NCBI GenBank assembly: GCA_041675285.1
Contig: JBAYTZ010000019.1
Location: 1 to 57,740, forward strand
Length of the DNA: 57,740 nt
Reading direction: 5' to 3'
Source of the DNA: Candidatus Delongbacteria bacterium
Lineage (GTDB): Bacteria > CAIWAD01
Shown here: positions 48,005 through 55,809 of the stretch, piece by piece
How positions within the stretch are numbered: the first letter of the stretch is position 1
Layout: each line of letters starts with the position of its first letter
The notes under the pieces: generated by a model
Seen by the model: only the letters and a program-made list of their open reading frames with translations
Database searches by the model: none
Told to the model about the DNA's origin: nothing
Program-made: the position numbers and the translations under genes

Positions 48005-48612
48005 GCGACCTTCTCCTTGCTCGCTGTCGGTCCCTCTTCGAGCAGGGGACCCAGATCCTCCCGCAGGGCCTTGAGGGCGCGGGACAGGCGGGACAGCACG
48101 GTCCCGAACGGAATGCCCAGGGTCTGGGCGGTCTCCTCGGTGCTGTAGCCGCGCAGGTGGCGCAGCACCACCACGGCCCGCCAGGAAGGCCGCAGGCGCC
48201 GCACGGCGCGCCGCACGATCCGCCCGCGCTCGCGCTCGTCCAGCAGGGCCTCGCCGTCCACCCGGGGTTCCCGGGGCCGCAGCTCGTCTTCTTCCAGACC
48301 CAGGAAGCGCTTGTGCCAGCGCTGCCGCGCCCGCAGCCGGTCCAGGCAGAGGTTGATGGCGATGCGCGTCAGCCAGGTGCCCAGCCGGGACTCGCCCCGG
48401 AACTGGGCCAGCGAGTGGTGCAGGCGGATGAAGACTTCCTGCCCCACATCGTCGGCGTCGGGACCTTCCCCCAGCATGCCTGTCACCACGGTCGCCACGC
48501 GGCTCTCGTAGGCTTCCACCAGCAGTCGAAAGGACTCGCTGTCGCCGTCCAGCGCAGCCTGGACCCAGTCCCGTTCCTGCTCTTCGCGGCTGGCGTCCCA
48601 TTCGACCTGCAT
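48001..48612 (-). CDS. ECF-family RNA polymerase sigma factor (RpoE-like)
   Basis: A 203-aa sigma factor with only regions 2 and 4. Region 2 shows FRLLVEAYESRV, DADDVGQEVFIRLH and GTWLTRIAINLCLDRLR. Region 4 shows RPSWRAVVVLRHLRGYSTEETAQTLGIPFGTVLSRLSRALKALR (short motifs: YSTEETAQTLGIPFGTVLSR). It directs RNA polymerase to a stress regulon when released from its anti-sigma partner. ATG 48612 is preferred over an in-frame start 28 codons upstream because AGGA lies before it and family homology begins there. First gene of a five-gene minus-strand operon. Confidence 0.92.
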   Translation of the reverse strand: MQVEWDASREEQERDWVQAALDGDSESFRLLVEAYESRVATVVTGMLGEGPDADDVGQEVFIRLHHSLAQFRGESRLGTWLTRIAINLCLDRLRARQRWHKRFLGLEEDELRPREPRVDGEALLDERERGRIVRRAVRRLRPSWRAVVVLRHLRGYSTEETAQTLGIPFGTVLSRLSRALKALREDLGPLLEEGPTASKEKVA

Positions 48613-48795
48613 CGTTCCGTCCTGTTTGAAGGGCTGCCTGTCTGCCTCAGCGCGCGGCCCGGCGGCGCCGGCCACCCGCGGCCGGCGCTTCGTCACGGGC
48701 CTTGGACGCCGCGGTTCGCCGGCCCATTCCCGCCTCGCCCCGGCTCAGGGGGAGCCCGGGGGCTTCCTTACTTTGCCTGCAGCAAGGGAGGAATC

Positions 48796-49062
48796 ATGAC
48801 GGGTCTGCAAATGTACAGCACGGCCTGGTGCGGGGATTGCCGGGCGCTCAAGCGCTTCCTGGACGCCGAGGGCGTGGACTACGAAGAGATCGACATCGAC
48901 GCCCGGCCCGCCGCGGCGGAGGAGCTGGTGGCGGCCACGGGCAAGCGCGGCATTCCCTACCTGAAATGGCAGGGCGCCTTCCACAAGGCCTATCCATTGG
49001 ATGCCGCCGCCCTGCGGGTCTGGCTGCGGGAGCGCGGCCTGCTGGAACAGGGCCGGCCGTGA
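48796..49062 (+). CDS. Glutaredoxin-like (mycoredoxin-type) thiol oxidoreductase
   Basis: An 88-aa thioredoxin-fold protein. The active-site CxxC is TAWCGDCRALKRFL, the cis-Pro loop is KRGIPYLKW, and the DIDARP strand is typical. GGGAGG precedes the ATG. WCGDC is closer to mycoredoxin/NrdH-like proteins than to classical CPYC glutaredoxins. The stop codon overlaps the GTG start of the NUDIX gene, so the two are cotranslated. It would reduce disulfides in the cytosol. Confidence 0.88.
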   Translation: MTGLQMYSTAWCGDCRALKRFLDAEGVDYEEIDIDARPAAAEELVAATGKRGIPYLKWQGAFHKAYPLDAAALRVWLRERGLLEQGRP

Positions 49063-49622
49063 GACAACCCGAGAACCTGCACGAGGAGTGCGTGGCGAGC
49101 CGGCAGCTGCTGGACGGCCGGCTGCTCAAGGTCTTTTCGGACACCGTGCGCCTGCCCGACGGCCGCGAGGCCGTGCGCGAGTGGATCCGCCACCCCGGCG
49201 CGGTGGCGGTGATCGCGCACCTGCGCGCCAGCGATGAATTGATCTTGGAGCGCCAGTTCCGCTATCCCGTCGGCAAGGCCGTCTGGGAGTTGCCCGCGGG
49301 CAAACTGGATCCGGGCGAGGACCCCGAGGCCTGCGGTCGGCGCGAGCTGGAGGAGGAGACGGGCTGGCGGGCGGGCGCCCTGCACTACGTGCTGCCGCTC
49401 TTGCCCTGCATCGGCTACTCGGACGAGGTGATCCACATCTTCTACTGCGACGAACTCAGCCCCGGCCGGGCGGGCCTGGACGAGGGCGAGTGCCTGGACG
49501 TCCACCGCCTGCCGCTGGCCGAGGTGCGCCACCTGCTGGAGTCGGGCGCGATCCAGGACAGCAAGACCCTGGTGGGCCTCTATTGGCTGTTCGCACGCCT
49601 GGACGCCGAGGCCCGGGCGTGA
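49059..49622 (+). CDS. NUDIX hydrolase, ADP-ribose pyrophosphatase-like
   Basis: A 187-aa NUDIX enzyme. The Nudix box is complete (GKLDPGEDPEACGRREL followed by EEETGW), preceded by WELPAGK and FRYPVGKAVWEL, which are typical of ADP-ribose/ADP-sugar pyrophosphatases. The GTG start overlaps the preceding stop and its stop overlaps the recJ start, so four genes from 48796 form one coupled set. Confidence 0.9.
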   Translation: MRQPENLHEECVASRQLLDGRLLKVFSDTVRLPDGREAVREWIRHPGAVAVIAHLRASDELILERQFRYPVGKAVWELPAGKLDPGEDPEACGRRELEEETGWRAGALHYVLPLLPCIGYSDEVIHIFYCDELSPGRAGLDEGECLDVHRLPLAEVRHLLESGAIQDSKTLVGLYWLFARLDAEARA

Positions 49623-51301
49623 GGCCGCGCTGGCAGGTGCAGAGCGGCCCCTGGGAGCCCGGCGGCGTGGCGGCGCGCATCCTGCGCCGGCGCGGGCTGG
49701 ACCCAGCGGCGGAGCGCCAGCACGATCCCTTCCTCATGCTGGACATGGACAGAGCCGTGGAGCGCATCCAGCGGGCGATCCGCGAGCGCGAGCGCATCCT
49801 GGTCTTCGGCGATTACGACGCCGACGGCGTCACCTCCGCGGCCCTGCTGCGCCAGGGGTTGGCGGATCTGGGCGCCACGGTGGCCGTGCGCCTGCCTCAC
49901 CGGGTGGAGGAGGGCTACGGCCTGCAGGTCTCCCAGATGCGCGAGATCCTCGACGGCCCGACGGACCTGCTCGTGACAGCGGACAACGGCACGTCGGCAC
50001 TGGAGCCGCTGGAGCTGGCCGCCCGCGAGGGCCTGGACGTGATCGTGGTGGACCACCACAGCCTGACCGGTCCGCGTCCGCCCGTCGTGGCCCTGCTCAA
50101 TCCCCACCAGCCGGGCTGCGGCTACCCTTTCAAGGCCCTGGCCGCGGTGGGCGTGGCCTGGAAACTGCTGGAGGCGCTGGGCTGGCGTCAGCTGGAGCGC
50201 GGGCTGGACCTGGTGGCCCTGGGCACCGTGGCGGACATGGCCCAGTTGACCGGCGAGAACCGGCTGCTGATCCGGCGCGGGTTGGAGGTGATCCGCGGCG
50301 GCGGCCGGCCGGGCCTGGAGGCCCTGCTGGCGCTGCCCGGCGTGCGTCCGCCCCAGGGCGGCGTGGACGCCCGCACCTTGGGCTGGCAGCTGGGGCCGCG
50401 CATCAACTGCGCCGGCCGGCTGGCCGGAGCCGAGCTGGCCTTTCGCCTGCTGGACGGCGGCGACCGGCGCGAGACCGAGGCCCTGGCCGCGCAGCTGGAC
50501 GCCCTGAACCAGGAGCGCCGCCGCGTGCAGGACGAGGCCGTGGCCCAGGCCGAGCACGCGTTGAGGGACGCGGGCGAGCTGCCGGCCATCCTGATCTTCG
50601 TGGGCGCGGACTGGCACCTGGGCGTGATCGGGCTGATCGCCGGGCGCCTCTGCCAGAGCTGGGAGCGGCCCGTGCTGGTGCTCAGCCGCGTGCTGGGCAA
50701 CGGGCTGGTGAAGGGCTCGGCGCGCAGCGTGCCCGGGTTGAACATCACCGAAGCCATCGCGCGTCAGCGCGACCTGCTGGTGGACTTCGGCGGCCACGCG
50801 GAGGCGGCGGGCCTGACCCTGCGCGAGGAACACCTGCGCGAGTTCATGGCCCGGCTGGGGGAGAACCTGGAGGAGCGCGCTCCGGACCTGCCCGTGCCCG
50901 AGCTGCGCGTGGACAGCGCCGTGGCCATGTCCGAGCTGACCCTCTCGCTGCCTGCCGAGCTGGAGGTGCTGGAGCCCTGCGGCACGGGCAATCCGCGGCC
51001 CCGGCTGGGCTTGTTCGGTGCCCAGGTGGAGCGGGTGTTCCAGATGTCGCAAGGCAAGCACCTCAAGCTCTGGCTGCAGGCGGAAGGGCGGCGGGCGGAG
51101 GCCGTCTGGTGGAAGCACGGCCCCCAAGCGGAGCGGATCCGCTACGGCCAGCAGGTGGACGTGGTCTTCGAACTGGGCCTGAACCACTGGAATGGCCGCA
51201 CGGAACTGCAGCTGGTGCTGGAGGACCTGCGGCCCGCCGAGGCGCTGACGGGCGCGCCGCTGTCCGCTCCATCCGCCGGTCTGGAAATCCCCCATGTCTG
51301 A
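49619..51301 (+). CDS. recJ: Single-stranded-DNA-specific exonuclease RecJ
   Basis: A 560-aa 5'-3' ssDNA exonuclease for recombination and mismatch repair. DHH-domain motifs in order: VFGDYDADGVTSAALL, VTADNGTSA, VVDHHSLTG, LGTVADMA. DHHA1 shows FGGHAEAAGLTL. The C-terminal OB domain follows (LEPCGTGNPRP, YGQQVDVVFELGLNHWNGRTELQL; short motif CGTGNPRP). Length is near the RecJ norm. GTG 49619 overlaps the NUDIX stop. The 3' end overlaps the Xer gene by 8 bp, which places two DNA-maintenance genes together. Confidence 0.94.
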   Translation: MRPRWQVQSGPWEPGGVAARILRRRGLDPAAERQHDPFLMLDMDRAVERIQRAIRERERILVFGDYDADGVTSAALLRQGLADLGATVAVRLPHRVEEGYGLQVSQMREILDGPTDLLVTADNGTSALEPLELAAREGLDVIVVDHHSLTGPRPPVVALLNPHQPGCGYPFKALAAVGVAWKLLEALGWRQLERGLDLVALGTVADMAQLTGENRLLIRRGLEVIRGGGRPGLEALLALPGVRPPQGGVDARTLGWQLGPRINCAGRLAGAELAFRLLDGGDRRETEALAAQLDALNQERRRVQDEAVAQAEHALRDAGELPAILIFVGADWHLGVIGLIAGRLCQSWERPVLVLSRVLGNGLVKGSARSVPGLNITEAIARQRDLLVDFGGHAEAAGLTLREEHLREFMARLGENLEERAPDLPVPELRVDSAVAMSELTLSLPAELEVLEPCGTGNPRPRLGLFGAQVERVFQMSQGKHLKLWLQAEGRRAEAVWWKHGPQAERIRYGQQVDVVFELGLNHWNGRTELQLVLEDLRPAEALTGAPLSAPSAGLEIPHV

Positions 51302-52223
51302 CACCTCGCGCCTGCTGCGCCGCTACCTGGACCACTGTCGCTACGAGCGCGGTCTGGCGGAGAACACGCTCTCCGCCTACGAGCACGATTTGCTGCGCTA
51401 TTTCGAGGCGCTGGAGCTGCAGGGCCTGGGGCCGCTGGAGGTGGACATCCGCGGGCTGGAGCGCTACTTGGTCTGGGTCAACGAACTGGGCCTCTCCGTG
51501 CGCAGCCAGTCCCGGGCAGTGAGCGTTCTGCGCGGCTTCCACGCCTGGCTGGCGGCGGAGAACCTGCGCGGCAGCGATCCGGCCCGCTTGCTGGATACGC
51601 CGCGCCTAATCCGCACCCTGCCCCGCACCTTGAGCGCGGACGAGATGAATCGCCTGCTGGAGGTGCCGGCGCCGGGCCCGGACCTCAAACGCTGGCTCTG
51701 GCTGCGTGACCAGGCCCTGCTGGAGACGGCCTACGGCGCGGGGTTGCGGGTCAGCGAACTCTGCAGCCTGGGCTTCCAGAATCTGCTGCCCGAGGAGGGC
51801 CTGCTGCGCATCCTGGGCAAGGGCGCCAAGGAACGCGTGGTACCTCTGGGTTCGCCGGCCTGGGACGCCCTTAAGGAGTACCAGGAGCTGGCCCGTCCCG
51901 GTCTGGTGGCGCGCTCGCGCAGCGCGGAGCGCAGCCGGGGCGCAGCCTGGCGCCTCTTCCTCAACCACCTAGGCGGACCGCTGACGCGGATGGGTTTCTG
52001 GAAAATCCTCCAAAAGCGGCTGGCGGAGGCCGGGCTGACGGGCGAATTCCATCCGCACAGCCTTCGACACAGTTTCGCCACTCACTTGCTGGAGGGCGGG
52101 GCCAGCCTGCGAGCGGTGCAGGAGATGCTGGGTCACACGGACATCGCCACCACGCAGATCTACACGCACGTGGATCGCGAGTTTCTGCGCACGCAGTACC
52201 GGGCGTATCACCCTCGCGGCTGA
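51294..52223 (+). CDS. xerC: Tyrosine recombinase XerC/XerD
   Basis: A 309-aa site-specific recombinase for chromosome dimer resolution. The N-terminal SAM-like core-binding domain (LDHCRYERGLAENTLSAYEHDL) is followed by the catalytic domain with all residues: Arg in GAGLRVSEL, Lys in GKGAKERVVPLG, HxxR in HPHSLRHSFATHLLEGG, His in LGHTDIATTQIY and the Tyr nucleophile in IYTHVDRE. XerC and XerD cannot be separated by eye. Its genomic coupling to recJ fits a housekeeping role rather than a mobile-element integrase. A repeat-rich gap follows. Confidence 0.92.
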   Translation: MSDTSRLLRRYLDHCRYERGLAENTLSAYEHDLLRYFEALELQGLGPLEVDIRGLERYLVWVNELGLSVRSQSRAVSVLRGFHAWLAAENLRGSDPARLLDTPRLIRTLPRTLSADEMNRLLEVPAPGPDLKRWLWLRDQALLETAYGAGLRVSELCSLGFQNLLPEEGLLRILGKGAKERVVPLGSPAWDALKEYQELARPGLVARSRSAERSRGAAWRLFLNHLGGPLTRMGFWKILQKRLAEAGLTGEFHPHSLRHSFATHLLEGGASLRAVQEMLGHTDIATTQIYTHVDREFLRTQYRAYHPRG

Positions 52224-52250
52224 GGGCTTATGCTGGCGCAGGCTCGTATT

Positions 52251-52378
52251 GCACTGACGGTGCTCCTGCTGCAGGCGCTGGCTCCTGTTGGCACTGACGG
52301 CTCTCTTGCTGCTGGCGCTGGCTCTGGTTTGCGCTGACGCTGCTTCTGCTGCGGTTGCTTCTCCCTTCGGCGCTGACG
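52251..52378 (+). repeat. 40-bp degenerate tandem repeat
   Basis: Units begin GC(A/G)CTGACG at 52251, 52291, 52331 and 52370 and continue with Ctg/Gct-rich sequence such as CTGCTGCAGGCGCTGGCTC. A partial unit precedes the first. The array lies just after the Xer stop codon and runs into structured element D. An open frame from 52288 crosses it and looks like a signal peptide only because of the repeated Leu/Ala codons. Confidence 0.8.
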
Positions 52379-52386
52379 CGCCTGAT

Positions 52387-52610
52387 GCCACCTTTCTGTT
52401 GCGCAGAAAGGTGGCACGGCCGGTTAGGCGCCAAAGAACGCTTTTTCTCAACGGGCCTGACCGGCCGTCCAGACTCAGGCCACCTCCCGGTGGCCTTCCG
52501 CTGGCCGCAGCGCCTCCTTCCTGTCTTCGTGTAGTTGGTTCGCCCCAGGCAGGTAGCCTTCGCGCTTCACCCCGGTTGTGGTTCAGGCACGGGCGGTTAG
52601 CCCTGCGGCC
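52387..52610 (+). repeat. Structured intergenic repeat element, copy D
   Basis: Head stem GCCACCTTTCTG/CAGAAAGGTGGC (52387-52398, 52404-52415), then GGCGCCAAAGAACGCTTTTT, and GGCCACC/GGTGGCC with TCCC loop. The GGTTC and TTCACC anchors follow, with altered and partly extended inner hairpins. It is the most divergent copy in the 3' half. Confidence 0.82.
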
Positions 52611-52660
52611 TTCACCGCGTCGCCCAATCTGAACCTTCGCTCGTCATCCCCAGCCAGTCC

Positions 52661-52691
52661 CGTCATCCCCCGGCTTGACCGGGGAATCCCA
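52661..52691 (+). repeat. CGTCATCCCCC palindromic interspersed repeat, copy 3
   Basis: Same 31-bp unit as at 13676 with one stem mismatch (GGGGAATC). A truncated CGTCATCCCC at 52642 suggests a second, partial copy. Confidence 0.82.
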
Positions 52692-52762
52692 TCCCTGGTG
52701 GCCGCTGCCCAATCGTGTTACGTGGATGGTGGTGGCGCTTCCCCCGCGCCTCGCGAAGGAAG

Positions 52763-52793
52763 CCGGTTTTGGCTGCTTCGCAGACAAAACCGG
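52763..52793. repeat. Isolated strong hairpin in a gene-free stretch
   Basis: CCGGTTTT, an inner CTGC-TTC-GCAG and AAAACCGG form a 31-bp stem-loop. It is not followed by a T run and is about 190 bp before the AT-rich lipoprotein gene. Apart from this, 52692-52980 holds nothing I can identify. Confidence 0.65.
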
Positions 52794-52980
52794 ATGGGGA
52801 CGTGTTGGACAGCTTTTCCTGCCTGGATTCCCTTGGTGGCCAGATTCTCCTTGCAGCGCCCACACGGAAATGTTCACTTGGTCGCGAGAGGGGGTTTGAG
52901 TCTTTGTCGACGCTCCATCAAGCTACAACGGGGTCTCCGTGTGTGTAAAGCTGGTCGTCATCTCGTCCAAGGGAGTAGGC

Positions 52981-53520
52981 ATGAGAGGCTATAGATGTTT
53001 GGGAATCGCGCTTTTACTAGGTATTTGCTTCATTGGATGTGAATCGGACGCTGGTCAAATCGAAACATTTAGTGTCACGCTTCAGGAAATCGCAGAAGAT
53101 GGCATTGTAAATTATGTTGACTCTCTAATTGTGATTGAATCGCAGATATACTGGAACAATCATTCATTTCTTGCGAATCCAGATTCGTTGTGGGCATCAG
53201 AACTGCGACTCATGTTTAGCTTCGATAGCTTTCCAGTAGCCCCAGAACGGGGGAATATGTTTGTCGTATCCGAGCAATTCCAGACACGTTGGCTGGGTGA
53301 TCGGTGGAATGGCTATGAAGAAGTATATTTCTATAATAATCAGCGTTTGTCAAACAACTGTCAAAAATACCTGCTCTTTGGACGAATCAGATTTCGGGAC
53401 TGGCTAAATGTATCGAGTGACTGGCGGAATAACACGGCATTTGTTGATCAATGTAACAATTATACGTACTGGAATCAAACTTTTGAATTTCACGTTGATG
53501 GAATAGATTATTGGAATTAG
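52981..53520 (+). CDS. AT-rich hypothetical lipoprotein
   Basis: Predicted 179-aa lipoprotein. The signal CLGIALLLGICFIGCESD has a good lipobox (FIGC). The mature part is acidic and aromatic (many Tyr, Trp, Asn) with no recognised domain; patterns such as TFSVTLQEI, YVDSLIVIESQI and KYLLFGRIRFRDWL suggest a beta-sandwich or OB-like fold. GGGAG lies upstream of ATG 52981. Base composition is about 40% GC by eye against about 65-70% around it, with AT-ending codons, so recent acquisition is likely. Confidence 0.7.
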   Translation: MRGYRCLGIALLLGICFIGCESDAGQIETFSVTLQEIAEDGIVNYVDSLIVIESQIYWNNHSFLANPDSLWASELRLMFSFDSFPVAPERGNMFVVSEQFQTRWLGDRWNGYEEVYFYNNQRLSNNCQKYLLFGRIRFRDWLNVSSDWRNNTAFVDQCNNYTYWNQTFEFHVDGIDYWN

Positions 53521-53644
53521 TCAATTCACAATCAATCAATGATGAGTAGCAGCGTTTTCCGCCGATCTTGCGCTTATTACGGCGCTTGCAGAGCTTGACA
53601 GAAGGAGAAGTCGGTAGGAAAGGGCAAGCGTCGCGCCAAGCGCG

Positions 53645-54127
53645 ATGAAGTTGAATCCAATGTTAGGTTTACTATCAGGAGTTGTTGTGACTGACAAAAC
53701 TCTTAGAATTTTATTGGCTGATTTGATTGATATTTTGTTTATATTTGACAACTTTGCAATAATTAAGAGATATATTGATTGGAAATTCTTGTGTGATCTG
53801 GATGATCTATGGATTGTAAATTCTATGTTTTTCTTATTGTCAGGTTTGATAGGACTTATCATCTTTCAAGGTCAAACTCTCGGAATGTACATCGGCAAGA
53901 TTAGGTTTACGAAAGGCGAACGCCCAGCAAGTTGGAATAGATTAGTCGTCAGAATTGCAATCAATTCTATTGCATTAGCAGTGATTGTCGACCATGGTCC
54001 GATGTTGTTCGATGCTTTAGGTGTCTATGTTCTTTATGTTCCATTAGTCATTAAAGGAAGTGGTGGAATTTATCACTCAATGGCAAACCTATTACTTTCA
54101 ATTGAAATAGAGAAAGTAGGAGTTTGA
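53645..54127 (+). CDS. AT-rich RDD-family membrane protein
   Basis: A 160-aa protein with three or four membrane helices. RDD-like features are LRILLADLIDILFIF (acidic residues in helix 1, where RDD proteins carry Arg-Asp-Asp) and GQTLGMYIGKIRFTKGERPASW (short motif GQTLGMYIGKIRF), the family's conserved loop. RDD proteins are poorly understood; some are ion antiporters. The gene shares the low GC of the preceding lipoprotein and is probably part of the same foreign segment. The ribosome-binding site is weak, so an ATG four codons later is possible. Confidence 0.7.
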   Translation: MKLNPMLGLLSGVVVTDKTLRILLADLIDILFIFDNFAIIKRYIDWKFLCDLDDLWIVNSMFFLLSGLIGLIIFQGQTLGMYIGKIRFTKGERPASWNRLVVRIAINSIALAVIVDHGPMLFDALGVYVLYVPLVIKGSGGIYHSMANLLLSIEIEKVGV

Positions 54128-54248
54128 TTTAGATTGTATGTGTTGCAAGTAGTGGATATAAGGAAGAACTATATCACTGGTTATTGCTTCATTTGTGCGC
54201 TTTTTTAGGAATGATAAGAGGCGTCTCTGAGTTGAGAGTGGTCCACCC

Positions 54249-54545
54249 ATGAAATTCTACTGGTTCACCCATTCCATTCCCGAACTTGCTGGGCTGCCCA
54301 AGGCGCGACGCACCGAGCTGCTGGTGGCCACCATGTGGAAGCCCTTTGGGCATTGGCAGGTGTGGCTCACGAACGTGCTGTTCGGTGGGTCTTTTTACTT
54401 GCTGGCGGCGTACGGGCGGGAGCTGGATTCCTGGATCCTTAAGGCCGGCGCGATTTTTCTGGTCGTGGGCGGGGGCAGCCTGCTCAACTGGAACGTCAAG
54501 CTGCATTACCAGCGACAATACATCCGGGCTCTGCTGGACGGCTGA
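54249..54545 (+). CDS. Small two-helix membrane protein of unknown function
   Basis: A 98-aa protein with a polar start (FTHSIPELAGLPKARRTELL) and two membrane helices (VWLTNVLFGGSFYLLAAYG, ILKAGAIFLVVGGGSLLNW), then a basic end. Base composition returns to that of the host genome here, so the AT-rich island ends before this gene. No domain is recognised. The start codon ATG follows GAGAGTGG. The 250-bp gap after it contains only a remnant of the structured-element tail at 54674-54695. Confidence 0.65.
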   Translation: MKFYWFTHSIPELAGLPKARRTELLVATMWKPFGHWQVWLTNVLFGGSFYLLAAYGRELDSWILKAGAIFLVVGGGSLLNWNVKLHYQRQYIRALLDG

Positions 54546-54795
54546 AGGGTCGGGTCGGTGCGGGCCCGCAGGTCCGGCAATCCACCCTTTGGATTGAGAT
54601 GGCTCCCGCAGGAAATGGAATGTGCGCTACCAGATTGCCGCTGGTGGTGGTCCGCAGTGTAACACCACTTCGAGACTTCGAGCCTTCGTGCTCACCGGAC
54701 GCATGGCATTGTCAGCGCACGAGCCCAGCGACTAGGCCACTGGCAAGCCAAACCCGTCATCCGCAGCCCATGCGCTGCGCAGCAGGAGAATCAGG

Positions 54796-55335
54796 ATGTA
54801 CAAGCTGATCCACACGCTGAACGTGGGCCTGCTGCTGGCGGGCGCGAGCACGGGCGCGGCGGCCTGGGAATCGGTTCCGGTGGGGCACACTCCGCACTGG
54901 CTCACGCTGGGCCTGGGTCCGCTGGCTGGGCAGGAGAGCGGCGAGTTGGGGGTCAGCCAGAGCTGGATGAGCGGCGATCTGGTCTGGCGCCTGGGGCTGG
55001 ACACCAGCTTCAAGGTCTTTGGTCACGCCGAGCGCAGCCAGCAATGGCTGAGCCTCGGCTGGGGGGTCCGCGCGCGCGAGCGCTGGGCGCTGGCCTCGGC
55101 CACGCTGGGTCCGTCCCTGTCCCGGCACGTCCACGAAACAAGGAACGCCAACTGGAGCCTGGAGCGCTCGCGGCAACTGGGCGTGGGTCTGGGGGCCAAC
55201 GCGCAGGTGTTTGTCAAGCCCCTCTGGTTCGTCCTGCCCGAAGTGGGGCTGGGTGTGGAGGCCTTTGGCGACTTGAACAGCGTCCATCCGGTGGCGGGCT
55301 GGCGCGTCTCGCTGGTCTTCCACAACACCCTGTAG
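54796..55335 (+). CDS. Hypothetical exported (outer-membrane-type) protein
   Basis: Predicted 179-aa protein with a signal peptide (LIHTLNVGLLLAGASTGAAA). The mature part has alternating hydrophobic/polar strands (HWLTLGLGPLAG, WLSLGWGVRARERWALASATLGP, VEAFGDLNSVHPVAGWRVSLVF), as in small beta-barrels. AGGAGA lies before ATG 54796. No family is recognised. The stop precedes the DoxX-like gene by about 100 bp on the same strand. Confidence 0.68.
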   Translation: MYKLIHTLNVGLLLAGASTGAAAWESVPVGHTPHWLTLGLGPLAGQESGELGVSQSWMSGDLVWRLGLDTSFKVFGHAERSQQWLSLGWGVRARERWALASATLGPSLSRHVHETRNANWSLERSRQLGVGLGANAQVFVKPLWFVLPEVGLGVEAFGDLNSVHPVAGWRVSLVFHNTL

Positions 55336-55434
55336 AGCGGGCGGGCCGGCGGGCAGGATTCCCGTGTCGTCTACTTTCGCAACAGACTCGCGGTGCACGC
55401 GCGGCGCGGGCGCCGGGAAGGAAGGGGTCGGAGG

Positions 55435-55809
55435 ATGAAGTTCGCCGTCGTCATCGTGCGCAGCCTGCTGGGGCTGCTGTTCCTGTTCGCGTCCGTCACC
55501 TACTGGTTCAAGCTGATCCCCGTGCCGCCCGCGGAGGGCGCGCTGGCGCAGTTCAACGCCGGGCTGGAAGCCTCTGTCTATCTATTGCCCACGGTAAAGG
55601 CGCTGGAACTGGCGTGCGGCGCGGCCCTGCTACTGGGGCGCTTCGTGCCGCTGGCGCTGCTGTTGCTGGCGCCGATCCTCGTCAACATCCTGCTGGTGCA
55701 CGTCTTCCTGGCGCCGGAGGGACTGCCGGTGGCGTTGTTTGTGGTCTTGGCCGCGGCTTTCCTGGCCTGGGTCCACCGCTCCAGCTACAAGGCGCTGTTC
55801 CGGGCCTGA
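55435..55809 (+). CDS. DoxX-family membrane protein
   Basis: A 124-aa integral membrane protein with four helices: VVIVRSLLGLLFLFASVTYW, YLLPTVKALELACGAALLLG, ALLLLAPILVNILLVHVFLA and ALFVVLAAAFLAWVHR. Topology and the first helix/loop (FASVTYWFKL) fit the DoxX/quinol oxidase-associated family. Some members link to thiol or sulfur redox, but many are uncharacterised. An in-frame start 14 codons upstream is rejected because that stretch is Arg/Gly-rich. Its 3' end overlaps the convergent methyltransferase gene by 25 bp. Confidence 0.78.
   Translation: MKFAVVIVRSLLGLLFLFASVTYWFKLIPVPPAEGALAQFNAGLEASVYLLPTVKALELACGAALLLGRFVPLALLLLAPILVNILLVHVFLAPEGLPVALFVVLAAAFLAWVHRSSYKALFRA

Noticed and set aside
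52288..52632. Open frame for a 114-aa protein with an apparent signal peptide
   Set aside because: It is made of the 40-bp tandem repeat and structured element D. The hydrophobic start comes from reiterated Leu/Ala codons, and there is no ribosome-binding site.
53536..53862. A minus-strand open frame in the AT-rich island
   Set aside because: It overlaps the RDD-family gene, which has membrane helices and the family loop. The antisense product has no recognisable features.
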